A stretch of 47,617 nucleotides of DNA, from positions 1-47,617 of IMG/VR virus record IMGVR_UViG_3300048839_000532; one strand, written 5' to 3'. This DNA is from a virus. Of this stretch, positions 13,204 through 20,833 are shown one piece after another. Each line of letters begins with the position of its first letter. Positions within the stretch are counted from its first letter, which is position 1. Below the pieces are notes generated by a model. That model had not been told where the DNA came from. It searched no databases and saw nothing but the letters and a program-made list of their open reading frames with translations. The position numbers and the translations under genes were made by a program.

Positions 13204-13391
13204 ATCGAGAAATCGAAACAATGCAGACGTTTAAAAATGATGATGGGTATGTCATTCAAAAGATGAGCATGAGCCCAGGACTACACCCCGTCGAATTAGT
13301 CGACCAGGTCGTTCTGACCGAAGAGGAGGCAAAGAAAGTCGTCACCTGGTTGATGCGAGAGCTACCCTCTGTGCCGGGAGTGCCATTTTGA
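13200..13391 (+). CDS. Small hypothetical protein
   Basis: 63 residues from ATG 13200, inside the preceding stop, with GGAGGAG about eight bases upstream. Contains VVLTEEEAKKVVTWLMRELP, matching the C-terminal helix pattern of the two genes before it. Ends with TGATG coupling to the helix-turn-helix gene. Confidence 0.6.
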   Translation: MNREIETMQTFKNDDGYVIQKMSMSPGLHPVELVDQVVLTEEEAKKVVTWLMRELPSVPGVPF

Positions 13392-13576
13392 TGAGACTGA
13401 TTAGAGAGCCCTATGCGGCAACCTATGAGGAGCTTTATCAACTATATGTGGTGCAGAAGTTGACAAAGAAAGAAATCGCCGACAAGCACGGCGTAAAACC
13501 ACATGCGGTGGCGCACCGACTGGAGAAGTTGAAAATCAAAGACATCCACCGCCGAAAATTAAAGAACAGTAATTGA
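13391..13576 (+). CDS. Helix-turn-helix DNA-binding protein
   Basis: 61 residues from ATG 13391. Residues 23-48 (LTKKEIADKHGVKPHAVAHR) form a classical helix-turn-helix of the sigma-factor/MarR-like type: a first helix, Gly turn, then a recognition helix, followed by basic residues. As the only classical HTH protein seen here it is a candidate for the regulator that binds the dispersed operators, alongside the ribbon-helix-helix protein. Its stop codon is part of the -35 of the next promoter. Confidence 0.75.
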   Translation: MRLIREPYAATYEELYQLYVVQKLTKKEIADKHGVKPHAVAHRLEKLKIKDIHRRKLKNSN

Positions 13577-13601
13577 CAGAGCGCTATCGTAGCGCTATAG
13601 T
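13573..13601 (+). promoter_or_regulatory. Strong rightward promoter
   Basis: TTGACA (13573-13578), exact 17-base spacer, TATAGT (13596-13601). The spacer holds GCGCTATCGTAGCGC, a dyad related to the dispersed operator. Transcription would run into a 380-base region without a gene before the ATG at 13981. Confidence 0.75.
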
Positions 13602-13980
13602 TCGATTTAGTTTCCGGCTGTTGCGGGGCTTGCCCCAGTGAGGAATGATGCGACGAGTCAGCCTAGTCAGTATCCACAAGCGTACACGTGCCTAGTGGTG
13701 CATGATACCAGCATCAAGCAGTACGCAAAGTGTATCCAACCTTGGGAATGTTGTTAAAAGTCCCTTTTATGAACCCGAGCGAGACGTCGCGCACCTGGTC
13801 ATGCGGGGAGGGTTCTCTCTTTCTTGACCTCAAGGCATGTTGAACTCCAGCAATTGCGCCCTTGCCATTATCCGGTGAGGGTGCTATTGTTTTTACAGCA
13901 AAAGAAATTCTCCCGAATTTAATAGCCGCATACAAGTCGCAGTTCGTCCGAGGTGCGACTTTTGTGTTTATACTGCTTGT
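13602..13980. other. Gene-free leader; possible small RNA plus decayed gene
   Basis: Behind the strong promoter lies GGGGCTTGCCCC (13625-13636), a tight GC hairpin, and no good plus-strand gene up to 13981. On the minus strand the conserved ribosome site GGGAGAATT occurs near 13905-13915, but the codons behind it offer no ATG/GTG at proper distance, while the frame continues open (GAIAGVQHALRSRKREPSPH) to 13714. That looks like a minus-strand gene that has lost its start. No tRNA-like cloverleaf seen. Confidence 0.4.
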
Positions 13981-14262
13981 ATGAAAAACGTAGTCGACAT
14001 CTGGAGCAAGCAGCCGCACCTCGCGGGCGAAGGAATTTGCGTAGTTTGCAAACACACATGGACCGGCGTGTTCCCGATTGGTTGCCCGTGGGTGGAATGC
14101 CCTAAATGTGGCGCCTCGCGCGGCTGTGCGCGACATAACATTGGAACCGACAAACCCCGATTCTGTTGCAATTCCTGCGATACCTGGATTTTTATTATTC
14201 TCGCTGACGGCGCTCAGTGTATGGGTTGCGGCAAGAGCATCGCATGGAAAGATTTTTGCTAA
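13981..14262 (+). CDS. Multi-zinc-ribbon protein
   Basis: 93 residues with five Cys pairs or near-pairs: CVVC, C...CPKCG, C, CCNSC and CMGC. This would make two successive zinc ribbons of about 40 residues each, the first with TWTGVFPIGCPWVECPKCG. Such double ribbons occur in small phage transcription or host-shutoff factors; the actual partner is unknown. ATG 13981 lacks a strong ribosome site, the Cys spacing being the better argument. Confidence 0.65.
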   Translation: MKNVVDIWSKQPHLAGEGICVVCKHTWTGVFPIGCPWVECPKCGASRGCARHNIGTDKPRFCCNSCDTWIFIILADGAQCMGCGKSIAWKDFC

Positions 14263-14265
14263 GGC

Positions 14266-14294
14266 TTGCTACCGCTACGGTAGCGTGATAAAAT
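14266..14294 (+). promoter_or_regulatory. Promoter with a perfect operator in its spacer
   Basis: TTGCTA (14266-14271), 17-base spacer, TAAAAT (14289-14294) with TGA giving an extended -10. The spacer contains GCTACC-GCTAC-GGTAGC (14268-14284), the most symmetrical copy of the dispersed dyad. Drives the gene at 14323. Confidence 0.75.
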
Positions 14295-14322
14295 TGCCTC
14301 GTAATCTTCTATAGAGGTAGTT

Positions 14323-14853
14323 ATGAAACCTGAACACTTTCAAGGTTTTTGGAAGGCGCTGTCAGAGCGCGATGGTGCCATTGAAAAATTCGCGAATCTG
14401 CTTGCGCTTTGCGAGGAATTTTCCGTCAAGCTCGACTATTCGACTCCGGTCAGTGGTGGTGAGTGGATTGTGAATGTCGCTCACTTCGGCGACCGTACTG
14501 AATTTCGTTTTCCGCGTTTGAATTTCAATGCGCGTGATGCGTACAACACAATTTCTCAACGCCTAATAAAAGCGAAAACGAAGCTCGAAGCCGAGCAAGA
14601 AAAGGAGGCGCCCAAAAGTGTGCCTACCACTTCTGACGAGCCCTCCACCAGCGAGCCCGCGCAAGATGGACCCGTGGACATGGGCGATGCTCATGACACC
14701 GCGAAGACACCCACCGACCAGGGAAAGTCATTAGAGGATTCGACCCAGGAGTCCGAGAATCAATCGTCCAGCAATGGCGAGACCGTTTCGGAAACTACCA
14801 CCGAGCCCGAGAATGGAGCCGAAAAGTCGGCGAAGAAAAAGGAGAAGAAGTAA
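14323..14853 (+). CDS. Acidic protein with long disordered tail
   Basis: 176 residues; ATG 14323 follows AGAGGTAG. The N-terminal 85 residues look folded (KFANLLALCEEFSVKLDYST, then beta strands). From about residue 90 the chain is Glu/Asp/Ser/Thr/Pro-rich and repetitive in composition, ending in a Lys-rich tag (EKSAKKKEKK). The folded half plus long acidic tail is common in DNA-mimic or protein-sequestering factors; that is only a guess. Next gene starts on the base after its stop. Confidence 0.6.
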   Translation: MKPEHFQGFWKALSERDGAIEKFANLLALCEEFSVKLDYSTPVSGGEWIVNVAHFGDRTEFRFPRLNFNARDAYNTISQRLIKAKTKLEAEQEKEAPKSVPTTSDEPSTSEPAQDGPVDMGDAHDTAKTPTDQGKSLEDSTQESENQSSSNGETVSETTTEPENGAEKSAKKKEKK

Positions 14854-15246
14854 ATGAAAACGTTTGCCCGTGCAGCATTTGTTGCAGTATTCGCAACTTC
14901 TATCGTGGCTTTGCCAGCCCACTCTATTCCGAATGAAGACTACAAGCGCACTATCCAAATGGTCGAAGGTAGTGACGTGACACAGTTCACGTTGACGCCA
15001 GTGCGTGCTGGCGGGCAAGTAAACGCGATTTGGGTTAGCAATGGAGACAATGTGGTACCGGAGCCAACCCCCAAGTCTGATACTGACAAGAAAATCACTT
15101 CGCTAAAAAACACAATTGAGATGATGCGCGAGCGCTTTAATAATGCGACTTTGAATTTCGAGGCTCGCATCAAAGAGCTTGAGCGCAAAGTCGCCGGAAT
15201 GCAAAAGCAAATTACAATCCTGCACGCAAAGAAGGTGAATAAATGA
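14854..15246 (+). CDS. Exported coiled-coil protein
   Basis: 130 residues. The N-terminus (MKTFARAAFVAVFATSIVAL) is a good Sec signal peptide with a likely cut after PAHS or AHA-like residues near 24. The mature protein has a short beta-rich part, a Pro/Asp linker, and from residue 85 a coiled coil (MRERFNNATLNFEARIKELE). It may act in the periplasm or at the envelope. It begins directly after the acidic-tail gene and overlaps the next one. Confidence 0.7.
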   Translation: MKTFARAAFVAVFATSIVALPAHSIPNEDYKRTIQMVEGSDVTQFTLTPVRAGGQVNAIWVSNGDNVVPEPTPKSDTDKKITSLKNTIEMMRERFNNATLNFEARIKELERKVAGMQKQITILHAKKVNK

Positions 15247-15506
15247 CAGACCTGCTGAGGAGGCAGCCGATTGATGTTGCCGAGGAAGGCTTTGCGCGTG
15301 ATGAGGTCGACGAGCTGTTTACATACGCCGCGTGGGATGAGGACCAAAAACTCGCTGGCAAGCACGTAGTCGATTCGCTGAAGGCGGCGTTTATGGAAAT
15401 CCTTATCCATGTTCCACCGTCGCCAACCAGAACTCGTTCACTCAATTGCCTGGTTGATGCTCGAATGTTGGCAAACGCAGCAATCACTCACAAAGGAAAA
15501 TATTGA
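15243..15506 (+). CDS. Acb2/Tad1-hairpin-like protein (candidate anti-CBASS)
   Basis: 87 residues, all-helical. The C-terminal signature PPSPTRTRSLNCLVDARMLA followed by NAAI matches the PxSxExxxAxxxLxxAxMwANAxI pattern of the small phage hairpin family that includes Acb2, and FTYAAWDEDQKL resembles its FxYxxPxxDQ segment. Acb2 proteins are hexameric sponges that bind cyclic di- and trinucleotides and block CBASS signalling. Length and helical content fit. The assignment is by recalled pattern, not by search. It is coupled by overlap to neighbours on both sides. Confidence 0.6.
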   Translation: MTDLLRRQPIDVAEEGFARDEVDELFTYAAWDEDQKLAGKHVVDSLKAAFMEILIHVPPSPTRTRSLNCLVDARMLANAAITHKGKY

Positions 15507-15592
15507 TGCTAAGTCGAATCGCAGACGCGCTATTTAAAGCATGTGTTGCCATCATGGTTGGTGCTGCAATAGCTCATCTGTTTTTCGGTTGA
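15506..15592 (+). CDS. 28-residue membrane peptide
   Basis: ATG 15506 within TGATG, with AAAGGAAAA upstream. The product has an amphipathic start (MLSRIADALFKA) and one transmembrane helix (CVAIMVGAAIAHLFFG) running to the C-terminus. Its TGA is embedded in the TTGACA of the late promoter. It may be a small membrane effector or a leader peptide; no family. Confidence 0.5.
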   Translation: MLSRIADALFKACVAIMVGAAIAHLFFG

Positions 15593-15642
15593 CAGTGCTA
15601 CCCCTTTCCTAGCATTATATTCGGTGCTAGGAAGGCGGTAGG
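15589..15642 (+). promoter_or_regulatory. Candidate late promoter with two operator dyads
   Basis: TTGACA at 15589-15594; CATTAT 18 bases downstream is an acceptable -10, with TATATT just beyond. Dyads GCTACC-CCTTT-CCTAGC (15597-15613) and GCTAGG-AAGGC-GGTAGG (15626-15642) bracket the expected start of transcription. It precedes the 26-kb block of virion genes beginning at 15644. Confidence 0.6.
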
Positions 15643-15643
15643 G

Positions 15644-15970
15644 TTGAACAGCTCAGCGGTTAGAGAGTCCGATATCGATAGTCACTCACTCCAATATCGA
15701 GTGGCATCACTGGCGGTGCTGTCCGCGTATGAGGATGCTCGAGCGCTCGGCATGAACCAGCGCAGACATTTTACTAAGGCTGCCACCCCTTTCGGCATCG
15801 CAAAAGCGCTTGCGCGAGAGTACCGGCAGTTGAGAGACTTTCTCGAAGGTCCTGAATTCGAGGGCATGGTACGAACACTGGGGCACGACCCGACTGAAGC
15901 GCGAGCGACCATCTATAACGCTTGCAAAGGGGGCGTCAGTGGGCGAAAAGCACGAACTCAAGGCTATTGA
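15644..15970 (+). CDS. Hypothetical protein at the head of the late operon
   Basis: 108 residues. The only reasonable start is TTG 15644 behind GGCGGTAGGG; no ATG fits before the conserved-looking part. Helical, with ALGMNQRRHFTKAATPFGIA and a basic end. Position immediately before another small gene and far upstream of the large terminase makes a small-terminase role possible but unproven. Overlaps the next gene by 32 bases. Confidence 0.55.
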   Translation: MNSSAVRESDIDSHSLQYRVASLAVLSAYEDARALGMNQRRHFTKAATPFGIAKALAREYRQLRDFLEGPEFEGMVRTLGHDPTEARATIYNACKGGVSGRKARTQGY

Positions 15971-16481
15971 GCCTGACGAACGCGTCAAGACCGAACTGCT
16001 TCAGTGGCTCAAAGAATTCAAGCCGAACGCAAACTTTCGAGAGCTGCGAGACTCCATCAACAGACTCCGGCACGCATTTATGTTTGGGCTTATTGAGAAA
16101 GAGATGTATACCGCCCTGGTCTACGGTATTCAGGTTGAGACGGTGATTTTGCGCGAGTCGCTCATCGAGGGTGGTGGCACGCAGCTCACGGACGCCGCCA
16201 AGAGCAAGGCGACATTCGCGCGCATGTCCGACCAGGAGCTGAAGGATTACTTGGCGCAGTCGAATAGCGTCAAGCGCATCGAGATGATTAACGACCTGGA
16301 CCGCCGAGGGCAGATTGTTGACGCCGAAGTGGTCGAGGTGCCTAAAATCAAAATCAAGGTTTCGACTCCAAAAAATGTTTCCAAGCGCATCCAAGAAGTT
16401 GCGCCCAAAACCGGGCTACTGGCTCAGCCACTACCCGCGCCACCACCACCAAAAGAGGAAAATGACGAATGTCCGATATAA
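15939..16481 (+). CDS. Hypothetical helical late protein (possible terminase small subunit)
   Basis: 180 residues from GTG 15939, preceded by AAAGGGGGCG. Helical N-terminal part (ELLQWLKEFKPNANFRELRD), a central charged region, and a Pro-rich C-terminus (LLAQPLPAPPPPKEEND). No DNA-binding motif is certain. Small terminases are helical and of this size, and no other candidate is clear, but the evidence is positional only. Overlaps the acetyltransferase-like gene by 13 bases. Confidence 0.5.
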   Translation: MGEKHELKAIEPDERVKTELLQWLKEFKPNANFRELRDSINRLRHAFMFGLIEKEMYTALVYGIQVETVILRESLIEGGGTQLTDAAKSKATFARMSDQELKDYLAQSNSVKRIEMINDLDRRGQIVDAEVVEVPKIKIKVSTPKNVSKRIQEVAPKTGLLAQPLPAPPPPKEENDECPI

Positions 16482-17287
16482 AAATGGAGCGTGTCTCGCC
16501 GCACTGGGCGACGGATGCGCAGGCAGAGTACGAGAAAGGTGTCGACCGGATGCAAGCCCTCGATGGTGCATGGGTCGCACTACAAAAAGAACCGTATGTG
16601 GTGCCCGATTCGGCGCAAGGAATGCCCGCAAAGGTGTTCTGGGGCTCTGTTTTGAATAACGGAGAAATCCACCTTGCAACCGATTCACAGGGCATTCTCG
16701 CCATACATATCCTATCGGGCATCCGCTGGGGGCTCTGGGCGAGCTGGGAGGCTGCCGTCCCGCCAAAACGCAGACAAAACCCTGCCGTCTTGGAATCGGC
16801 GCACAGAGTCATCGAGTACTGCTTTGCTCCTAGCGGGCTCGGCTTGCTCAAACTAAAGGCTGTAGTACACCCAGAAAACACCGGCGCCATTCATTATTTG
16901 CTCAAGCTGGGCTTCAAGAAACGCGCCATCCTCCCCAACGAGGCTTCGTTTAAGGACCAGCCCTCGACTATGATTCTTTGGGAATTGGACAATCCATTTT
17001 TGAAGGTGGACGACGTCCAGCCCGAGCCTGATACCGAAGAGGAAGAAGATGTTTGGAACACAGCAGCCGGGGATGAACTGGCAGAGCCAGATGCAAATGT
17101 CCCAAGCGGGGATTCCAACTCCCCCTACGAGTACGAACCAGTACCAGACCCCTGGTCCGTATTACAGCGGGTTACAGACAGCCAGCTCAGCATGGCAGGC
17201 GCCGCAAACAGCGTCGGAGCAAATGCAGGGGGCGGTCCAAGCAGGGTACCAACTCCCCGAAGAGTTAAGAATTACTGGGAATCCTAA
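16469..17287 (+). CDS. GNAT acetyltransferase-fold virion protein
   Basis: 272 residues. Residues 20-175 look like a GNAT fold: ILSGIRWGLWASWEA, then ESAHRVIEYCFAPSGLGLLK as the acetyl-CoA-binding region and VHPENTGAIHYLLKLGFKKR as the classic C-terminal GNAT motif (NxxxxxxYxKxGF). T7 gp13 and related podovirus internal-virion factors have this fold at this place in the late operon, so an assembly role is plausible; catalysis is not implied. The tail from residue 185 is acidic and disordered. The last 239 bases overlap the next gene in another frame. Confidence 0.7.
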   Translation: MSDIKMERVSPHWATDAQAEYEKGVDRMQALDGAWVALQKEPYVVPDSAQGMPAKVFWGSVLNNGEIHLATDSQGILAIHILSGIRWGLWASWEAAVPPKRRQNPAVLESAHRVIEYCFAPSGLGLLKLKAVVHPENTGAIHYLLKLGFKKRAILPNEASFKDQPSTMILWELDNPFLKVDDVQPEPDTEEEEDVWNTAAGDELAEPDANVPSGDSNSPYEYEPVPDPWSVLQRVTDSQLSMAGAANSVGANAGGGPSRVPTPRRVKNYWES

Positions 17288-17849
17288 CGCGACTCCCGAC
17301 GCCGCAACTCGCCAGAAGTACGAACAGTATTACATGGCGAACTACGGGGCGCCCGCTGAGGCTCAAGCGCGAGCAAACGCTTACACCTCCGGGCGCTCTG
17401 ACAGCGCCTTCGCCGGTGGTCAGATTGGTCAAATCATGGGGCAAAACCGCTACAACGCCTTTATGGCTGGTGAGCAGCTTGCCGACAACTATCTCAACCG
17501 CTTGCTGCAAGCCAGAAGCTCTTTCGCTGGGCTCGAAGGCAACATGGCGCAGGCTTACAACAGCCTGAATCAGCAAAGAGGGCAGGGTATGGCAAATATG
17601 ACCATGCAAGACGCAGCCCAGCGCAACAACTACAATATGCAGTCAGCACAAATGCAAAACCAGTGGTCGCAGAACGCCTATCAAAATCAGCTTTCGGCAT
17701 ATGACCGGATGCAGGACTACAACCGCTACAACACTCAGAAAAACCTGGCTCTGGGCAGCGGTATTGCGGGTGCTGCGGGCGGCATGGTGAACTTTGCACG
17801 GACGGCGCTTGGTGAACCAGGTCCAGGCTCAACAGGCGGGTGGCAATAA
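17049..17849 (+). CDS. Gln/Asn/Met-rich internal virion protein
   Basis: 266 residues from ATG 17049 behind GAGGAAGAAG. The first 80 residues are Gln/Pro/Thr-rich and unstructured (MFGTQQPGMNWQSQMQMSQA); the remainder is helical with many Asn/Gln/Tyr (RNNYNMQSAQMQNQWSQNAY) and a Gly/Ala-rich hydrophobic end (LALGSGIAGAAGGMVNFA). The composition and the location before larger internal proteins suggest a podovirus ejection protein that crosses the host membrane. The start lies 239 bases inside the preceding gene. Confidence 0.6.
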   Translation: MFGTQQPGMNWQSQMQMSQAGIPTPPTSTNQYQTPGPYYSGLQTASSAWQAPQTASEQMQGAVQAGYQLPEELRITGNPNATPDAATRQKYEQYYMANYGAPAEAQARANAYTSGRSDSAFAGGQIGQIMGQNRYNAFMAGEQLADNYLNRLLQARSSFAGLEGNMAQAYNSLNQQRGQGMANMTMQDAAQRNNYNMQSAQMQNQWSQNAYQNQLSAYDRMQDYNRYNTQKNLALGSGIAGAAGGMVNFARTALGEPGPGSTGGWQ

Positions 17850-17852
17850 ACG

Positions 17853-19637
17853 ATGCGCAATTACGAAACCACCAGCTTTATACCTCAAAACAGCTGGACT
17901 CACGGACTCGGTGGTGAGACCGGCTATCGCGACGGCAAGCTGTATTTGTCAAACAGAGACCGCGCAACCTACTTATCGAAGGGCGCAAGAGAGAAAGCCG
18001 ACCAGGCTGAGCGCGACCTAAAAAGTGGGCAGCGCCCTGATTATCTGCAAGTCGAAAACCTCAAGGCTCAAGCCAAGGAGTTTGAAGATGAGGCGGCGAC
18101 CGGCGGGCGCTCCAAAACAATGCTTGCTCAGCCGACAGCCGAGGCGAATTGGGAAGATTTGAACGGCTGGGGCGCCGACAAATACATGCCACGCGACCAG
18201 CAAAGATTCAACACTGGCGCTCGATGGGGCGGCTTTCAGGCGGCGGGCAATGCGAGCGATGCGGCTGGTATCACTGGGATTGATTACGATGGCGGCGCAC
18301 CGTCCGGAATGCGCGAGGCGTCATACTCTCGCGGCGGCGAGCGTCCGCTCATCAGCAATGCCTCCGGTGGTCGCATCGTCGAGCACGAATACACGCCCGG
18401 CGGCTTCCAGTCTCGCTTTGCAAACAGCGGCTACAGCGCCTTTTCTGGCGAAGCCTACCGACAAGACAAGGGCTTGATGAATGGCACCGCTGGTGGTTAC
18501 GCAGGCATTCAGCCACCGCAGCAACAGCAGCGCCCAATCCCGAATATTCGCAATTACGGATGGGACATCACGTCCCCCACCGACCCTTACCCGACCCCGA
18601 TGCAGATGCGCGGAGATTACAATCACGGGCGCTTTGAGAACGTCACCGAGGATGGCTACGACCCTGTAAAACCCCCGACCGATTGGACGGCAACCCGCAA
18701 GCAGCCGGGCGCGTTTTCGCAAGAATTCACCAGCCAGCTCGACGGTTCGCCGGTGACTTTGCGAGGGCAGGAGGGCGTTTACGACAACACTCTGCCGCCG
18801 CCCGACAAAATCGCGATGCCTGACGACTGGAATGACGAGGAAGACGCTGCGCCAAAACCAGAGTTGGAGCAAATCAAAGATTCAATCGCCAATCGGGCAG
18901 AGCAGCAAGAGTCGGTCGCCGACGGGTTGAAGGGCTCCAAGCGCCTTAACGCCCTTGCGGCAGCCGCTGACGAGCAAATGATGACTGAGCGCGCCTTGCA
19001 GGACTACATCAAGAAAGGGTTCTTGCCGAACTACAAGCCGGAAGCGTCGGCGCGCCCCGGTGAGATGTCTGCTTATCAAAACACGCGCGAATCCGGACAA
19101 ATCAAACGCCGCCAAGATAGCGCCGCGATGGATGCAATCAGTAGCCTCACCAGTGGTGGCAGACAAGCTGTCGAGGGGGTGAAGAATTTCGGCAAAAAAG
19201 TTCTCGACCTCTACCCGCCCGAGTTGAAGGATGACCCGCGTTTCTCTGACGTGCGCACCAATGTTCGCCGTGATGGCAAAATGAGCCGCGCCGAGGCTAA
19301 GTCTGCGGGCGAAATCCTCTCACCAAAAGAACAGGAAGCTGTCGAGCAATACAAACAGCGGCAGCTTATCGAAGAGTTGCAAGCGCCCAAATCAAGCGCT
19401 TTGGCGCAAGATAATCGCATTGCGATGGACGTCAATCATGCGCCCATCTTTGAGGGCGAAATCATCGACAAGCGCAATCGGCATGAATTCAATCCAGTTG
19501 GTGCGGGCGAGATTGATGCGCAAATGGGCATGGGCGGCAAGAGTAAGCGCGAGCAGGCGGGTCCACGCAAGCCGCTCACTCACAGAGACTTGCTCGCCCG
19601 ATTCTTATCAAGTGCGATGGGCGGAGGGATGATGTAA
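17853..19637 (+). CDS. Putative internal (ejection) virion protein
   Basis: 594 residues, hydrophilic and mostly low in secondary structure in the first half (Gly/Tyr/Pro rich, MRNYETTSFIPQNSWTHGLG), with a helical, charged second half (KQRQLIEELQAPKSSALAQD). A segment with KDDPRFSDVRTNVRRDGKMS resembles an EF-hand-like or dockerin-like loop weakly. Position between two other internal proteins and before the 1561-residue protein argues for a capsid-internal or ejected component. It overlaps the next start by one base (TAATG). Confidence 0.55.
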   Translation: MRNYETTSFIPQNSWTHGLGGETGYRDGKLYLSNRDRATYLSKGAREKADQAERDLKSGQRPDYLQVENLKAQAKEFEDEAATGGRSKTMLAQPTAEANWEDLNGWGADKYMPRDQQRFNTGARWGGFQAAGNASDAAGITGIDYDGGAPSGMREASYSRGGERPLISNASGGRIVEHEYTPGGFQSRFANSGYSAFSGEAYRQDKGLMNGTAGGYAGIQPPQQQQRPIPNIRNYGWDITSPTDPYPTPMQMRGDYNHGRFENVTEDGYDPVKPPTDWTATRKQPGAFSQEFTSQLDGSPVTLRGQEGVYDNTLPPPDKIAMPDDWNDEEDAAPKPELEQIKDSIANRAEQQESVADGLKGSKRLNALAAAADEQMMTERALQDYIKKGFLPNYKPEASARPGEMSAYQNTRESGQIKRRQDSAAMDAISSLTSGGRQAVEGVKNFGKKVLDLYPPELKDDPRFSDVRTNVRRDGKMSRAEAKSAGEILSPKEQEAVEQYKQRQLIEELQAPKSSALAQDNRIAMDVNHAPIFEGEIIDKRNRHEFNPVGAGEIDAQMGMGGKSKREQAGPRKPLTHRDLLARFLSSAMGGGMM

Positions 19638-20833
19638 TGGTGCATATTAATTCGGCTGCCCAATCAATGATGGGCGAAGCCGCCAGCCAAATAGCATCAC
19701 AAGGTATGGTCGAGCAGCGCCCACAGTCGCCGACTGGCAATTACACGATGGACCAATTTGCGCAAGAGGCAATGAATCGCGAAGCCTTTCTAAATCAGGC
19801 GCGGATGCAGGATGTAAACAACCAATGGCAGCGCGCAGTCGCCAGCCAGGACAATTTCGGCTCGAAGTATCAGCGCGGCAGACTTGCTGGGCAGCAGCTT
19901 TTCAACGACATTCTGGCGCCGATGATGGCGGGTCCGGGCGCTGGCGGCGCGCAAGGCGCTTACGAATTTATCAAAGACACAAACAAGCGCATCGACGACG
20001 CGATGACCAACCAAACATCAGAGCGTCTGAAAACCGCACAAACACTCAATTCGCTCGCTGATATCGCAGGCAAAGCTGACAAAGCTGAGTGGGACAAACT
20101 CGGTCAAACCATCAAAATCCACGAGGCGGCGCAGCGCATAAATAGCGCAATCGACCGGCAACAATTGACTCGCGCGCAAACGCAAAACCAAGAGCTGATG
20201 GCTCTTGAGCGTGGCACGATGATGGAAGATAAGGTTCGCGAACAGAAAAACAAAGCCGACCTTGCTGGACAAAGAACCGCCAATGCTGTCGAGGATTTGA
20301 CGCGCAAGCAGACCGAGAGCAAAGCCGCCATCCAAAAACTGTATGGCGAGTATCAAAAGAACTATCAGAGCTGGGCGATGTCGGGCGACAAGCAAGCCGA
20401 GCAAAAGGCAAAAGCGACCAAGGCGCAGCTTGATGCGCAGCTTTCCGAATACAAAATTACGACCGAAAAAATCAAGCAAAATGCGATGTCTGGCAAGGCG
20501 CAAAACCAGAGTGCTGAGTCGTCCAAGAGGCAAACACTACTTGATGCGAAAACCAAAACCGAAGGCTATCGCAGTCAAACCGAGCAGGCGCGCGGCAAGG
20601 CTTGGGGCAACAAGGCGTCGGGTGTCGACCCAAAAATGCAGGGGCAGGTTCAATCGATTATCCAGAACCGGCTCAAGCAGGGGATGCCCAAAGAGGAGAT
20701 GCTCAAGCAGGTTGACAGCATGAAAGACCCGCTGCAAAAGCGACTCTTTCTGGATGCGCTGTCGCAGATGGAAGACACCGAAGAGGAGCAAAATATTTCC
20801 GAAGTGCCCGACGAGGATGAGGACGAGGCTTAA
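19637..20833 (+). CDS. Putative coiled-coil internal virion protein
   Basis: 398 residues, almost wholly alpha-helical, with a long Lys/Gln/Ala-rich coiled coil over residues 120-320 (AKATKAQLDAQLSEYKITTE) and an acidic C-terminus (NISEVPDEDEDEA). Consistent with a helical ejection-apparatus protein like the T7 core proteins in architecture, though no sequence relationship is visible. Coupled to the next gene by an adjacent start. Confidence 0.55.
   Translation: MVHINSAAQSMMGEAASQIASQGMVEQRPQSPTGNYTMDQFAQEAMNREAFLNQARMQDVNNQWQRAVASQDNFGSKYQRGRLAGQQLFNDILAPMMAGPGAGGAQGAYEFIKDTNKRIDDAMTNQTSERLKTAQTLNSLADIAGKADKAEWDKLGQTIKIHEAAQRINSAIDRQQLTRAQTQNQELMALERGTMMEDKVREQKNKADLAGQRTANAVEDLTRKQTESKAAIQKLYGEYQKNYQSWAMSGDKQAEQKAKATKAQLDAQLSEYKITTEKIKQNAMSGKAQNQSAESSKRQTLLDAKTKTEGYRSQTEQARGKAWGNKASGVDPKMQGQVQSIIQNRLKQGMPKEEMLKQVDSMKDPLQKRLFLDALSQMEDTEEEQNISEVPDEDEDEA

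Noticed and set aside
13600-13730. A tRNA or tmRNA in the gene-free leader.
   Set aside because: No T-loop-like GTTCGAATCC sequence and no acceptor stem could be built.
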